Source: Nitrospirae bacterium JdFR-86 (GTDB taxonomy: Bacteria; Nitrospirota; Thermodesulfovibrionia; Thermodesulfovibrionales; JdFR-86). From it: DNA of 47,319 nt. Location of the stretch: the NCBI GenBank assembly GCA_002011815.1, contig MTOV01000007.1, positions 88,152 through 135,470 of the forward strand, written 5' to 3'. Within the stretch, counting starts at the first letter, position 1; every line of letters starts with the position of its first letter. This document shows, piece by piece, positions 8,772-17,600 of this stretch. The translations under genes and the position numbers were made by a program. The notes beneath the pieces were generated by a model. The model had not been told where the DNA came from. It was given only the letters and a program-made list of their open reading frames with translations, and did not search any database.

Positions 8772-9847
8772 TGTATACAATTACGTTTATTCCTGGTGAT
8801 GGCGTTGGTCCTGAGATAGCAGAGGCTACAAGGCGTGTTATCGAGGCAACAGGTGTGCCCATAAAATGGGATGTGCAGGATGCTGGAGAAGACGTCTTTG
8901 AAAAAGAAGGCACTCCGCTTCCTGAGCGCGTAATCGAATCCATAAAGGAAAACAAGGTTGCCATAAAAGGACCTGTCACCACGCCTGTCGGAAAGGGTTT
9001 CAGAAGTGTAAACGTTACCCTTAGGCAGACCCTTGACCTCTATGCCTGCCTTAGACCGTGCAGGAGTTTTAAAGGCGCAAGAACAAGATTCGATGACATA
9101 GACCTCGTCATCGTAAGGGAAAACACCGAAGACCTCTATGCAGGCATCGAATTCGAAAAAGACTCAAAAGAAGTCATTGGTTTGATTGACTACATAAAGA
9201 AGGCATCAGGAAAGGAGATAAGGCCAGACTCCGGCATAAGCATAAAGCCTATATCTGTCTACGGCACAGAAAGAATCGTGAGGTTTGCCTTTGAATATGC
9301 AAGAAAGAACAACAGGAAAAAAGTTACTGCTGTTCATAAGGCAAACATAATGAAGCACTCGGACGGACTGTTCCTTGAGGTTGCCCGTTCGGTGGCTGAA
9401 AAATATACTGATATTGAGTTTGAAGACAGGATAATAGACAACATGTGCATGCAGCTTGTGCAGAAGCCTGAGCTTTATGACGTGCTTGTGCTTCCGAACC
9501 TGTATGGAGATATAGTCTCAGACCTTGCTGCTGGACTGGTCGGTGGTCTGGGGCTTGCGCCTGGAGCAAACATCGGCGATGAGATGGCTGTGTTTGAGCC
9601 TACACATGGAAGTGCACCCAAGTACAAAGGCTTGAATAAAATGAATCCATTTGCTATGATGCTTTCAGGGGTTATGATGCTAAGGCATTTAGGGGAAATG
9701 CAAGCCGCAGAAAGGCTTGAAAATGCCATTGCCTCTGTTATAGAGGAAGGCAAGGATGTTACGTACGATATGAAACCTACCCGCGATGACCCAACTGCTG
9801 TGGGCACATCAAGGGTAGCAGATGCCGTTATCGAGAAACTGAACTGA
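8771..9847 (+). CDS. icd: Isocitrate dehydrogenase (isocitrate/isopropylmalate dehydrogenase family)
   Basis: 358 residues. The substrate loop reads [10 protein letters not shown] (about residues 77-86); the S-x-N-x-x-L-R pattern is that of isocitrate-specific members rather than isopropylmalate or homoisocitrate dehydrogenases. [29 protein letters not shown] and [12 protein letters not shown] are family blocks. The coenzyme loop has Lys-Tyr after HGSAP, which in the E. coli enzyme favours NADP, but the distal arginine (R395 in E. coli) is not at the matching position, so the coenzyme is uncertain. The short length resembles NAD-type and archaeal-type enzymes. The ATG overlaps the upstream stop by one base, indicating translational coupling with the citrate-synthase-like gene. 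Confidence 0.85.
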   Translation: MYTITFIPGDGVGPEIAEATRRVIEATGVPIKWDVQDAGEDVFEKEGTPLPERVIESIKENKVAIKGPVTTPVGKGFRSVNVTLRQTLDLYACLRPCRSFKGARTRFDDIDLVIVRENTEDLYAGIEFEKDSKEVIGLIDYIKKASGKEIRPDSGISIKPISVYGTERIVRFAFEYARKNNRKKVTAVHKANIMKHSDGLFLEVARSVAEKYTDIEFEDRIIDNMCMQLVQKPELYDVLVLPNLYGDIVSDLAAGLVGGLGLAPGANIGDEMAVFEPTHGSAPKYKGLNKMNPFAMMLSGVMMLRHLGEMQAAERLENAIASVIEEGKDVTYDMKPTRDDPTAVGTSRVADAVIEKLN

Positions 9848-9853
9848 CATTAG

Positions 9854-11116
9854 ATGGAACCTCCCAGTTTACTTAACATTTTATTTATCATCGTATCCCT
9901 CATTGCTATTGCGATACTTTCAAGCTCCGAGTCCTCTTTTATAGCCGTAAACAAGTTCAGGATAAGACACCTGCTTGAAAAGGGCGACCCGAGGGCAAAG
10001 GCAGTCCAGAGGATACTCGACGAGCACGACAGGCTCTTCAGTGTGGTGATACTTTCAGGAAACCTCTTTACTGTCCTTGCCACATCCATAGGCACTGCAA
10101 TGGCTATAAAATATCTTGGACGGGACGCGGGCGTAATAGCCGCAACCATTGTGATGACGTTTCTAACGGTGGTCTTCGGTGAGCTTGCCCCCAAGACTTT
10201 TGCAGTAACGCATTCAGAGAAGGTTGCACTTATTCTTGCAAGACCCCTTGAGCTTTACATCAGGCTTGTCTCACCCGTGATATGGATATTTCATTTTTCA
10301 GCCAGTTTCATATTGCGCATCTGCGGCGTGAAGGAAAGACCTCCCTCTCCTTTTGTCACCGAAGAGGAGATAAAGACCATGATAAAGATAGGGGAAGAGG
10401 AAGGCACAATAGAAGAAGAAGAGAAAGAGATGCTCCATCGTGTCTTTGAGTTCGGCGATACAGAGGTCTCCGAGGCGATGGTGCCAAGAACAGAGATTGT
10501 CGCCATACCGGAGGAGTCCAAAGTCGAGGATGCCTTGAAACTGGTCTCTGAGAAGGGCTACTCCCGCTATCCTGTGATAAGAGAAAACATAGACAATATA
10601 ACAGGCATACTGTATATAAAAGACATACTCATCAAGATGGCTGAGACTAAAGTGGACGGCATGCCAATAACGGATTTCATGCGGGAGGCTTATTACATTC
10701 CAGAGAGCAAGATGGTATCTGAGCTTCTTGACGAGATGCAGCGCAACAAATTCCAAATAGCCATTGTTATGGACGAATACGGGGGCACAGCCGGACTTAT
10801 CACCCTTGAAGACATAATCGAGGAGATAGTCGGCGGGCTTCAGGACGAGTTTGAAGCCATTGGGGCTGAAAAGGACATCGAGGTTATAGACGAACACACG
10901 TTTATTGTGTCAGGACAGACCGGACTTGATGAGGTGAACGAACTCATAGGCGCAGAGCTTATAAGCGAGGAATTCAACACTATCGGCGGCTTTGTATTCG
11001 GGCTCTTTGGAAGACTTCCGAGGGTAGGAGAACAGGTCAGGTTTCACAGCCTGCGCTTCCTCATCCTTGAAATGGAAGACAAGAAGATATCCAAGATAAA
11101 GATAACCAAACTCTGA
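9854..11116 (+). CDS. CNNM/HlyC-CorC family membrane protein (DUF21-CBS-CorC_HlyC)
   Basis: 420 residues. The DUF21 membrane domain spans about residues 8-150 with several hydrophobic helices and the conserved SSSESSFIAVNKFRIRHL and FGELAPKTFAV motifs. A CBS pair follows at about 200-320, marked by VPRTEIVAI, GYSRYPV and MDEYGGTAGLITLEDIIEEIVG, then a C-terminal CorC_HlyC domain (about 335-415). Members are linked to Mg2+ or Co2+ export or homeostasis; the older name hemolysin is misleading. The gene begins 6 bases after icd, so it may be read through from that operon. A G+C-rich hairpin follows the stop. Confidence 0.9.
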   Translation: MEPPSLLNILFIIVSLIAIAILSSSESSFIAVNKFRIRHLLEKGDPRAKAVQRILDEHDRLFSVVILSGNLFTVLATSIGTAMAIKYLGRDAGVIAATIVMTFLTVVFGELAPKTFAVTHSEKVALILARPLELYIRLVSPVIWIFHFSASFILRICGVKERPPSPFVTEEEIKTMIKIGEEEGTIEEEEKEMLHRVFEFGDTEVSEAMVPRTEIVAIPEESKVEDALKLVSEKGYSRYPVIRENIDNITGILYIKDILIKMAETKVDGMPITDFMREAYYIPESKMVSELLDEMQRNKFQIAIVMDEYGGTAGLITLEDIIEEIVGGLQDEFEAIGAEKDIEVIDEHTFIVSGQTGLDEVNELIGAELISEEFNTIGGFVFGLFGRLPRVGEQVRFHSLRFLILEMEDKKISKIKITKL

Positions 11117-11128
11117 GGGAAGTTTGTT

Positions 11129-11157
11129 GGGGGCGTCTGATGCCCCATTGTCTTTCA
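11129..11157 (+). terminator. Weak intrinsic terminator after the CNNM gene
   Basis: GGGGC (11130-11134) pairs with GCCCC (11142-11146), extended by one G-U pair, with a 5-base loop. It is followed by ATTGTCTTTCATTT. The stem is short, so termination would be partial. Confidence 0.45.
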
Positions 11158-11163
11158 TTTATA

Positions 11164-11172
11164 TGCTAAAAT
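11164..11172 (+). promoter_or_regulatory. Extended -10 box just before priA
   Basis: TGC plus TAAAAT (11167-11172) fits an extended -10 element. Only six bases separate it from the priA ATG at 11179 and no Shine-Dalgarno is present, so the mRNA would begin at or next to the start codon. No good -35 is seen. Confidence 0.5.
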
Positions 11173-11178
11173 CCTCAA

Positions 11179-13005
11179 ATGGAATTCTTTGACGTCGTCT
11201 TTCCCCAGAACCTTAATCCTCTTACCTACAGGGTTTCTGATGCTTTAAAAGGCGCTGTGCGTCCCGGGATGCTTGTAAGCGCAGAGCTTAAAAAGACTGC
11301 AAAAAAGGGAATAGTTCTAAGACCGGCGCTTACTCCCCCTCAAGGTGAAATCAAGGAAATCAAGGAAGTAATAGGACAGGAGCCTGTCTTAAGCAATGCA
11401 ATGCTCAGGCTTATGACATGGATGTCCGAGTATTATTTTGCAAAAGAAGGAGCAGTGCTTAAAAGCATGCTTCCAAGAGAGTTCTTCGAAAAGATAAAGC
11501 CTGTAGGGCAGGCAATTAAGAAAGCTTCTCAGGCAACAGAAGACAGCCCGGATAACCCTCTGCTAAGAAGCGTAAGGGAAAGCATAAGAAAGAAATACTA
11601 TAAGACATTTCTCTTTCATGCCTTCAGCACCCATGAGGAGCTTTCCTTCCTTACTGAGTTAATAAAGGGTGTGCGGAATATCATAATTCTCTGTCCTGAC
11701 ATCGCGGAGATAAGGCATATAGAGGGGCTTATAAAGGAGTCGGCAGGCGAAAGGCTTACAGTCTTTCACAGCGGTTTAAGCAAAGGCAAACGCACTGAAG
11801 CGCTGCAGAAGATAACCTCTGGTGTGTCGGACATCGTGCTTGGCAGCCGCTCTGCAGTGTTTGCCCCTCTGAAAGAGGTATCCCTCATAGCAGTCCTTCA
11901 TGAAGAAAGCACCGCCTATAAAGAGGAAGGAGGCGTAAGGTTCAATGCCCGGGACATAGCCGTAATGAGAGGCTATCTGGAGGGGGCAACGGTTGTCCTT
12001 TCTTCTATATGTCCTTCGGTAGAATCTTATCACAATGCAAAGACAGGGAAATACACGCTTCTTGAAGCAGAGCGCTCTTTTTTGAGACCTAAAGTAAGGG
12101 TTGTTGATTTAAGAAGCACGGATTCTTTTATCTCCAGGACTCTGCGCAGGGTGTCAGAGGCAAGAATTAAAAAAGGCGAGCGCGTGATGTTCATTGTAAA
12201 CAGAAGAGGCTACTCCATGCTCCGGTGCAGAGACTGCAATCATTTTGAGACCTGCAACAACTGCCACATTCCTCTAGTGTTTCATAAGGAGGAGAAGGTT
12301 CTCAGATGCCGTTACTGCGGTCGTAAAAACACGCCCCCTGAAGTCTGCCCTAAATGCGGAGGGTTGCTTGTGCCAGCGGGAGCCGGGCTTGAAAGGGTAA
12401 AGGAAGAGCTTATGACATTAAACCCTGTAGGTGTTGAACAGAGGTCTGAATTAAAAGTGCTCGCAGAGACCGACACCAAGCTGGTCATAGGCACAAAACT
12501 TCTTGCCAGAAGGCACGAACTCAGGGAAGGGTTTTCACTTGCAGCTGTCTTGAATGCAGACGCTTATCTTTACGTGCCTGACTTCAGATCCAAAGAAAGA
12601 GCCTATCAGGAGCTTGTTTACACTGCTGAAAAAGTAGCCTCTGGCGGAGAGCTTTTTATTCAGACGTTTAATCCGCGGGCAGCCCTTTTCAATTATATAA
12701 GGAGATTTAATTTCAGGGGGTTTTATGAGAAGGAACTTTCGGAAAGGAAGTCGCTCATGTATCCTCCGTTTTCCCGCATGGCGCTCTTGACAGTTGAGGC
12801 AGACACTCTGCCGGAAATCACTGTGAAGAACAACAATACAGAGATATTAGGTCCTGTGCCTTCTGTAACGAAGCGTGGAAAGCATGTGTGGAAGATACTC
12901 TGCAAGGCATCTTCAAGAAAAGACCTTGGCAGGGCAGCAAAGGAGATTCTAAGACGGCTTAAGGGTTTTAAGGTAAGCGTTGATGTTGACCCTATATCAG
13001 TTTAG
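11179..13005 (+). CDS. priA: PriA-like primosomal protein with degenerate helicase motifs
   Basis: 608 residues (E. coli PriA has 732). The N-terminal 3'-DNA-end-binding domain (about 1-100) and the zinc-binding insert are recognisable, with all eight cysteines at 350, 353, 359, 362, 377, 380, 390 and 393. NADAYLYVPDFRSKERAYQ and the C-terminal YPPFSRMALLTVE block are also typical. The ATPase core has decayed: the Walker A region (normally TGSGKTE) reads FHAFSTHEE at about 146-154, the DEEH box reads LHEES at 240-244, and the motif VI region (normally AGRAGR) reads TAEKVAS. It should therefore not hydrolyse ATP, though it may still load the replisome. PriA of Deinococcus is a known helicase-deficient precedent. 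The start is ATG, apparently leaderless. The 3' end overlaps ribF by 14 bases, convergently. Confidence 0.85.
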   Translation: MEFFDVVFPQNLNPLTYRVSDALKGAVRPGMLVSAELKKTAKKGIVLRPALTPPQGEIKEIKEVIGQEPVLSNAMLRLMTWMSEYYFAKEGAVLKSMLPREFFEKIKPVGQAIKKASQATEDSPDNPLLRSVRESIRKKYYKTFLFHAFSTHEELSFLTELIKGVRNIIILCPDIAEIRHIEGLIKESAGERLTVFHSGLSKGKRTEALQKITSGVSDIVLGSRSAVFAPLKEVSLIAVLHEESTAYKEEGGVRFNARDIAVMRGYLEGATVVLSSICPSVESYHNAKTGKYTLLEAERSFLRPKVRVVDLRSTDSFISRTLRRVSEARIKKGERVMFIVNRRGYSMLRCRDCNHFETCNNCHIPLVFHKEEKVLRCRYCGRKNTPPEVCPKCGGLLVPAGAGLERVKEELMTLNPVGVEQRSELKVLAETDTKLVIGTKLLARRHELREGFSLAAVLNADAYLYVPDFRSKERAYQELVYTAEKVASGGELFIQTFNPRAALFNYIRRFNFRGFYEKELSERKSLMYPPFSRMALLTVEADTLPEITVKNNNTEILGPVPSVTKRGKHVWKILCKASSRKDLGRAAKEILRRLKGFKVSVDVDPISV

Positions 13006-13936
13006 GGTGTTTTTTCTTCAGGAGTTCTTTTGCCCGTTTTATGTCTTCATTTATCTGTTCATGGAGGGCGCGGGCATCAGGGAATGTTTTTTCATCCCTT
13101 ATTCTGTCAATGAAGAATACGCGTAGTGTTTTCCCCATGATATCTTCCGAGAAGTTAAATATATGGACTTCGTAGCTCATCTCCGAGCCTTCGAATGTAG
13201 GGTTTTTGCCGATGTTTGCCACCCCTTCGAGGATTCTTCTCCCCAGTCCGACTTTAACCGCATATACTCCTTCTTTGGGGACAAGCTCATTTGGCGTAGT
13301 GATGTTTGCCGTAGGTGTTTTCAGAAGTTTTGAACCTCTGCCTGCGCCTTTTATAACCGTGCCTGTTATCATATAAGGTCTTCCGAGGAACATCGAGGCT
13401 TCACAGACCCTACCTCTCAGAAGAAGGCTTCTTATTCTGCTTGAGCTTACGACATCCCCATGGATTCTTGCGTTTCTTACGACCTTTACTGAAAAACCGT
13501 ATTTTCTGCCTCTTCTTCTTAAGAGTGCTGTTGTGCCTTTCTTCCCTTTGCCAAAGGCGTAGTTATGCCCTACTGTGACTTCCATAACACCTATTTTTTC
13601 AACGAGCACGTCTTTTATGAAGTCGTCTGGAGGGATACTTGCAAAATCCTTATTGAAATTTATAAGAAAAAGCACATCCACGCCGAAGTGGCGCATGAGT
13701 CTTGCCTTTTCCTCAATGGGTGTGAGGATTTTTACCCCTCTTTCAGGGTAGAGGACTTTTGTCGGATGAGGTTCGAATGTGATAGCTGCTGCTGTGCCGT
13801 TTACCTCTTTTGCTCTTGAGACTATTCTGTTTAGGATTTTCTGGTGTCCGATGTGAACGCCGTCGAAGTTCCCTATCGTAAGGATGACGTTCTTGTATCT
13901 TTTCTTGATAGCTTCGATGCCTTTCAGTATTTTCAT
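12992..13936 (-). CDS. ribF: Bifunctional riboflavin kinase/FMN adenylyltransferase
   Basis: 314 residues. The N-terminal FAD synthetase domain has TIGNFDGVHIGHQKIL (the HxGH nucleotidyltransferase motif) and ITFEPHP. The C-terminal riboflavin kinase domain has GRPYMITGTVIKGAGRG, the KTPTANI Mg-ATP loop, and GVANIGKNPTFEG. It converts riboflavin to FMN and then FAD in the cytoplasm. The substrate-binding glycine loop FGKGKKG is slightly altered from the common FGxGRxG. The ATG overlaps the coaE stop by 4 bases, indicating a coaE-ribF operon with translational coupling. The stop region overlaps the end of priA on the other strand. Confidence 0.95.
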   Translation of the reverse strand: MKILKGIEAIKKRYKNVILTIGNFDGVHIGHQKILNRIVSRAKEVNGTAAAITFEPHPTKVLYPERGVKILTPIEEKARLMRHFGVDVLFLINFNKDFASIPPDDFIKDVLVEKIGVMEVTVGHNYAFGKGKKGTTALLRRRGRKYGFSVKVVRNARIHGDVVSSSRIRSLLLRGRVCEASMFLGRPYMITGTVIKGAGRGSKLLKTPTANITTPNELVPKEGVYAVKVGLGRRILEGVANIGKNPTFEGSEMSYEVHIFNFSEDIMGKTLRVFFIDRIRDEKTFPDARALHEQINEDIKRAKELLKKKHPKLI

Positions 13937-14532
13937 ATCTGAGTGACTTTCAGGGAATTAAGGAGTTCGTTATAGATGCTTTTCACCTGTTCTTTTGTTT
14001 TATCAGGGCTTTCGCTGTTGTCAATGGCGTAATCCGCTCTTTTTATTTTTTCTGCTATTGGCATCTGGCAATGCAGTCTTCTGAGGGCGTCGGTTCGGTC
14101 TACTCCTACTTTTTGGAGTCTTTCGAGTGCTGAGGCTTCTTCTGCATATACGGTGATAATCTTATCAAAGCGGTCTTCGTATCCTCTTTCGAATATAAGG
14201 GTTGCCTCTACTACGGCTATATCGGGTTTTACGTCTTTCAGGATTTCGTCTATTTTTTTGAAGACAAGGGGATGGATTATGTCTTCAAGCGTAAGCCTGA
14301 GACTTTCATCCCTGAATATCTTGTCCGAGACCCTGTCTTTAAGGAGTCTTCCGTTTTCATCGAATACGTCTTCACCGAGGAGCTGTTTTATTTTTTCGAG
14401 GACGGGTTTTTCCTCGAGAAGTTCGGCAACGACCCTGTCTGCATCGATGGTGAATGCTCCGAGTTTCTTGAAGGTCTCAAGCACAAGGGTCTTCCCCATT
14501 CCGTAGTTTCCTGTAAGTCCGATTAAAAGCAC
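13933..14532 (-). CDS. coaE: Dephospho-CoA kinase
   Basis: 199 residues with a GTG start. The P-loop is GNYGMGKT (residues 8-15), a variant of the usual GGIGSGKS in which the catalytic lysine and a Ser/Thr are kept. IDADRVVAELL and VVEATLIFERGYEDRFDKIITVYA match the CoaE CoA-binding and lid regions. It carries out the last step of CoA synthesis. No Shine-Dalgarno is seen, and a TATAAT box ends 7 bases before the GTG, so a leaderless transcript is likely. It is divergent from purL with a 97-base shared promoter region. Confidence 0.92.
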   Translation of the reverse strand: MLLIGLTGNYGMGKTLVLETFKKLGAFTIDADRVVAELLEEKPVLEKIKQLLGEDVFDENGRLLKDRVSDKIFRDESLRLTLEDIIHPLVFKKIDEILKDVKPDIAVVEATLIFERGYEDRFDKIITVYAEEASALERLQKVGVDRTDALRRLHCQMPIAEKIKRADYAIDNSESPDKTKEQVKSIYNELLNSLKVTQI

Positions 14533-14539
14533 AATGAAT

Positions 14540-14545
14540 ATTATA
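14540..14545 (-). promoter_or_regulatory. -10 box for coaE-ribF
   Basis: TATAAT on the minus strand, seven bases before the coaE GTG codon. No convincing -35 was found. The position predicts a leaderless or near-leaderless mRNA. Confidence 0.5.
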
Positions 14546-14593
14546 CATCAGAGAGGGTTGAACTTACACGTGATGGGAGTTGTTTTTTACATG

Positions 14594-14623
14594 CTGAAAT
14601 CGCAAGGCGGAATCTTGTAATAT
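14594..14623 (+). promoter_or_regulatory. Predicted purL promoter
   Basis: CTGAAA (14594-14599) and TAATAT (14618-14623) with an 18-base spacer. The -10 ends six bases before the purL ATG and there is no Shine-Dalgarno, again suggesting a leaderless mRNA. No purine riboswitch-like structure fits the short space. Confidence 0.4.
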
Positions 14624-14629
14624 TAATGC

Positions 14630-17600
14630 ATGGAGCTTATCCATTTTTACAGAGCACCTGCGCTTTCAGAGGCTAAAAAGAACGCACTCCTGAGTGCACT
14701 CAGGATGAAGTCCATAGACATCTCAGATATCGAGACCGAATACTGCTTCAATATCGAGCTTACAGAGCCTCTTAACGATGAAGAACTCGAAGTGCTTAAA
14801 TGGCTTCTGAGTGAAACATTCGAGCCTGAAAACTTCAGCGACACGCCGTTTCTCAAAGACGGCATCGTTGTAGAGGTAGGTCCAAGGCTTAACTTTCAGA
14901 CTGCGTGGTCAACCAATGCAGTATCTGTCTGCCATGCAGCAGGACTGAGAAAAATCACCCGCATAGAGCGTTCAAGAAGGTACAGACCCACAGGGTCTTT
15001 TGATGAAAAGCAACTTCAGGCTTTTGTTGATGCGCTTTATGACCGGATGACAGAATGCCCTTATCCTGAAAAACTCACCACGTTTGAGACAGGCATAACC
15101 CCTGAGCCTGTATACGTCGTGCCTGTCATCGAAGAAGGCAAGGCAGCACTTGAGAAGATTAACAGAGAGCTTGGTCTTGGGCTCGATGAATGGGATATAA
15201 ATTATTACTACAACCTGTTTGTAAACGACATAGGCAGAAACCCTACGAATGTTGAGTGCTTTGACCTTGCACAGTCAAACAGCGAACATTCCCGCCACTG
15301 GTTCTTCAAAGGCAGACTAATAATTGATGGAAAAGAAGTCCCCAAACCTCTAATGGAGATAATTAAATCTCCGTATAAGGCGAATCCCCGTAACAGTGTT
15401 ATAGCCTTCAAGGACAACTCCAGTGCAATCAGGGGGTACAGGATAGAGACCATCGTGCCTGAGCGTCCGGGCAAGCCGTCGAGGTTTGTGCAGAAAGGGC
15501 TTGATTATCACATTATATTTACTGCCGAGACGCATAACTTTCCAAGTGGTGTTGCACCTTTCCCTGGTGCAGAGACAGGCACAGGCGGAAGAATCCGGGA
15601 TGTGCAGGCAGCAGGCAGAGGCGGCCTTGTAGTGGCAGGCACAGCAGCATATTGTGTCGGAAACCTCCTGATTCCCGGATATGCGCTTCCATGGGAGGAT
15701 GAATCCTTCAGTTATCCATCAAACCTTGCCTCTCCGCTTCAGATAGAGATAGAGGCAAGCAATGGCGCATCCGACTACGGAAACAAGTTCGGAGAGCCTG
15801 TAATACAGGGCTTTACAAGGTCTTTCGGCATGAAGCTTCCGAATGGCGAGCGCAGGGAATGGATAAAGCCCATTATGTTTACAGGCGGAGTCGGGCAGAT
15901 AGATGACAGGCATAAAGAGAAAGGCTCGCCTGAAAAAGGCATGCTTATTGTCAAGGTCGGTGGTCCTGCCTACCGCATAGGCATGGGAGGCGGTGCAGCC
16001 TCAAGCATGGTTCAGGGGGAAAACATAGAGGAGCTTGATTTCAATGCGGTTCAGCGCGGGGATGCGGAAATGGAACAGAAACTTAACAGGGCGATAAGAG
16101 CCTGCATAGAAATGGGTGAGGACAACCCCATAATCAGCATCCACGACCAGGGTGCAGGCGGAAACTGCAATGTCCTTAAAGAGATAATCCACCCTGAAGG
16201 CGCACGGATAGATTTAAGAAAAATCCAGCTTGGGGACAAAACCCTCTCAGTGCTTGAGATATGGGGGGCAGAGTATCAAGAGCAGAACGCTCTCCTGATA
16301 AAGCCTGAAAAGGCAGGACTGTTCGAGGACATCTGCCGGAGGGAAAAAGTCCCCTGTGCTTTCGTAGGCGAGATAACAGGCGACGGCTATGTCGTGCTCT
16401 ATGACAGTAACGACGGCTCCACACCAGTAAATCTCGAGCTTAAGAAAGTCCTGGGCGAGATGCCTCAAAAGACATTTAATATAGAGCGCATTCAGCCGGC
16501 ACTTAAGCCACTTTCGCTTCCTGAAAATCTCACTGTAAAGGATGCCCTTCAGAGGGTGCTCCGTCTTGTATCCGTAGGCTCAAAGAGGTTTCTTACGAAC
16601 AAGGTGGACAGAAGCGTTACAGGACTTATAGCACAACAGCAGTGCACAGGTCCACTTCAGCTTACTGTCTCTGACGTTGCAGTCATTGCGCAGAGCCACT
16701 TCGGAAAGACCGGCGCTGCAATATCAATAGGGGAGCAGCCGATTAAAGGGCTTATAAATCCTGCTTCAATGGCGCGTATGGCAGTGGCAGAGGCACTGAC
16801 AAATATAGTCTGGGCAAAGGTAAGTGCCCTTGAAGACATAAGATGCTCTGCCAACTGGATGTGGGCTGCAAAACTTCCGGGCGAGGGTGCACTTATCTAT
16901 GATGCTGCAGTAGCAATGAGTGATTTCATGCAAAAGCTCGGCATCGCAGTGGACGGCGGAAAGGACAGCCTTTCGATGGCTGCCGTGGACAGGCAGACAG
17001 GCGAGGTTGTAAAAGCACCTGGCGCATTGGTAATCTCTGCATACGTAACCTCACCGGATATTACAAAGACCCGCACACCGGATATAAAAAGACCCGGAAA
17101 AAGCAAACTCCTTTATGTTGATTTAGGGAAAGGCAGATACCGTCTTGGAGGCTCTGCCCTTGCACATGTATATAAACAGCTTGGTGATGAATCACCGGAT
17201 GTCGAAGATGCTCAGCTCCTGAAGCAGGCCTTTAATGCAGTGCAGAAGCTTATAGACGAAGACCTCATACTCTCAGGTCATGACAGAAGCGACGGCGGAC
17301 TTATCACTACCATACTTGAGATGGCGTTTGCAGGAAACGCAGGACTGAAAGTCCGTCTCGAAGGAGACCCCATGCCATTGCTTTTCTCAGAAGAGGCAGG
17401 TCTTGTCATGGAATACATGCCTGAGGATGAAGAAAAAATCTCTGAGATACTGAACAAGGCAGAGGTTCCGTTTAGAGTTATAGGTGAGACCCTTAAAGAA
17501 AAGCATATAACCATAACCGTAAACGACAGTGTGGTTGTTGATGAGTCAATGCCTGTCCTGAGGTCGCTCTGGGAGGAGACGAGCTATCAGCTCGAAAGGC

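Noticed and set aside
10298-10897. 199-residue minus-strand ORF inside the CNNM transporter gene
   Set aside because: Shadow of a well-conserved CBS-domain gene; low-quality translation with runs of Phe, Tyr and His.
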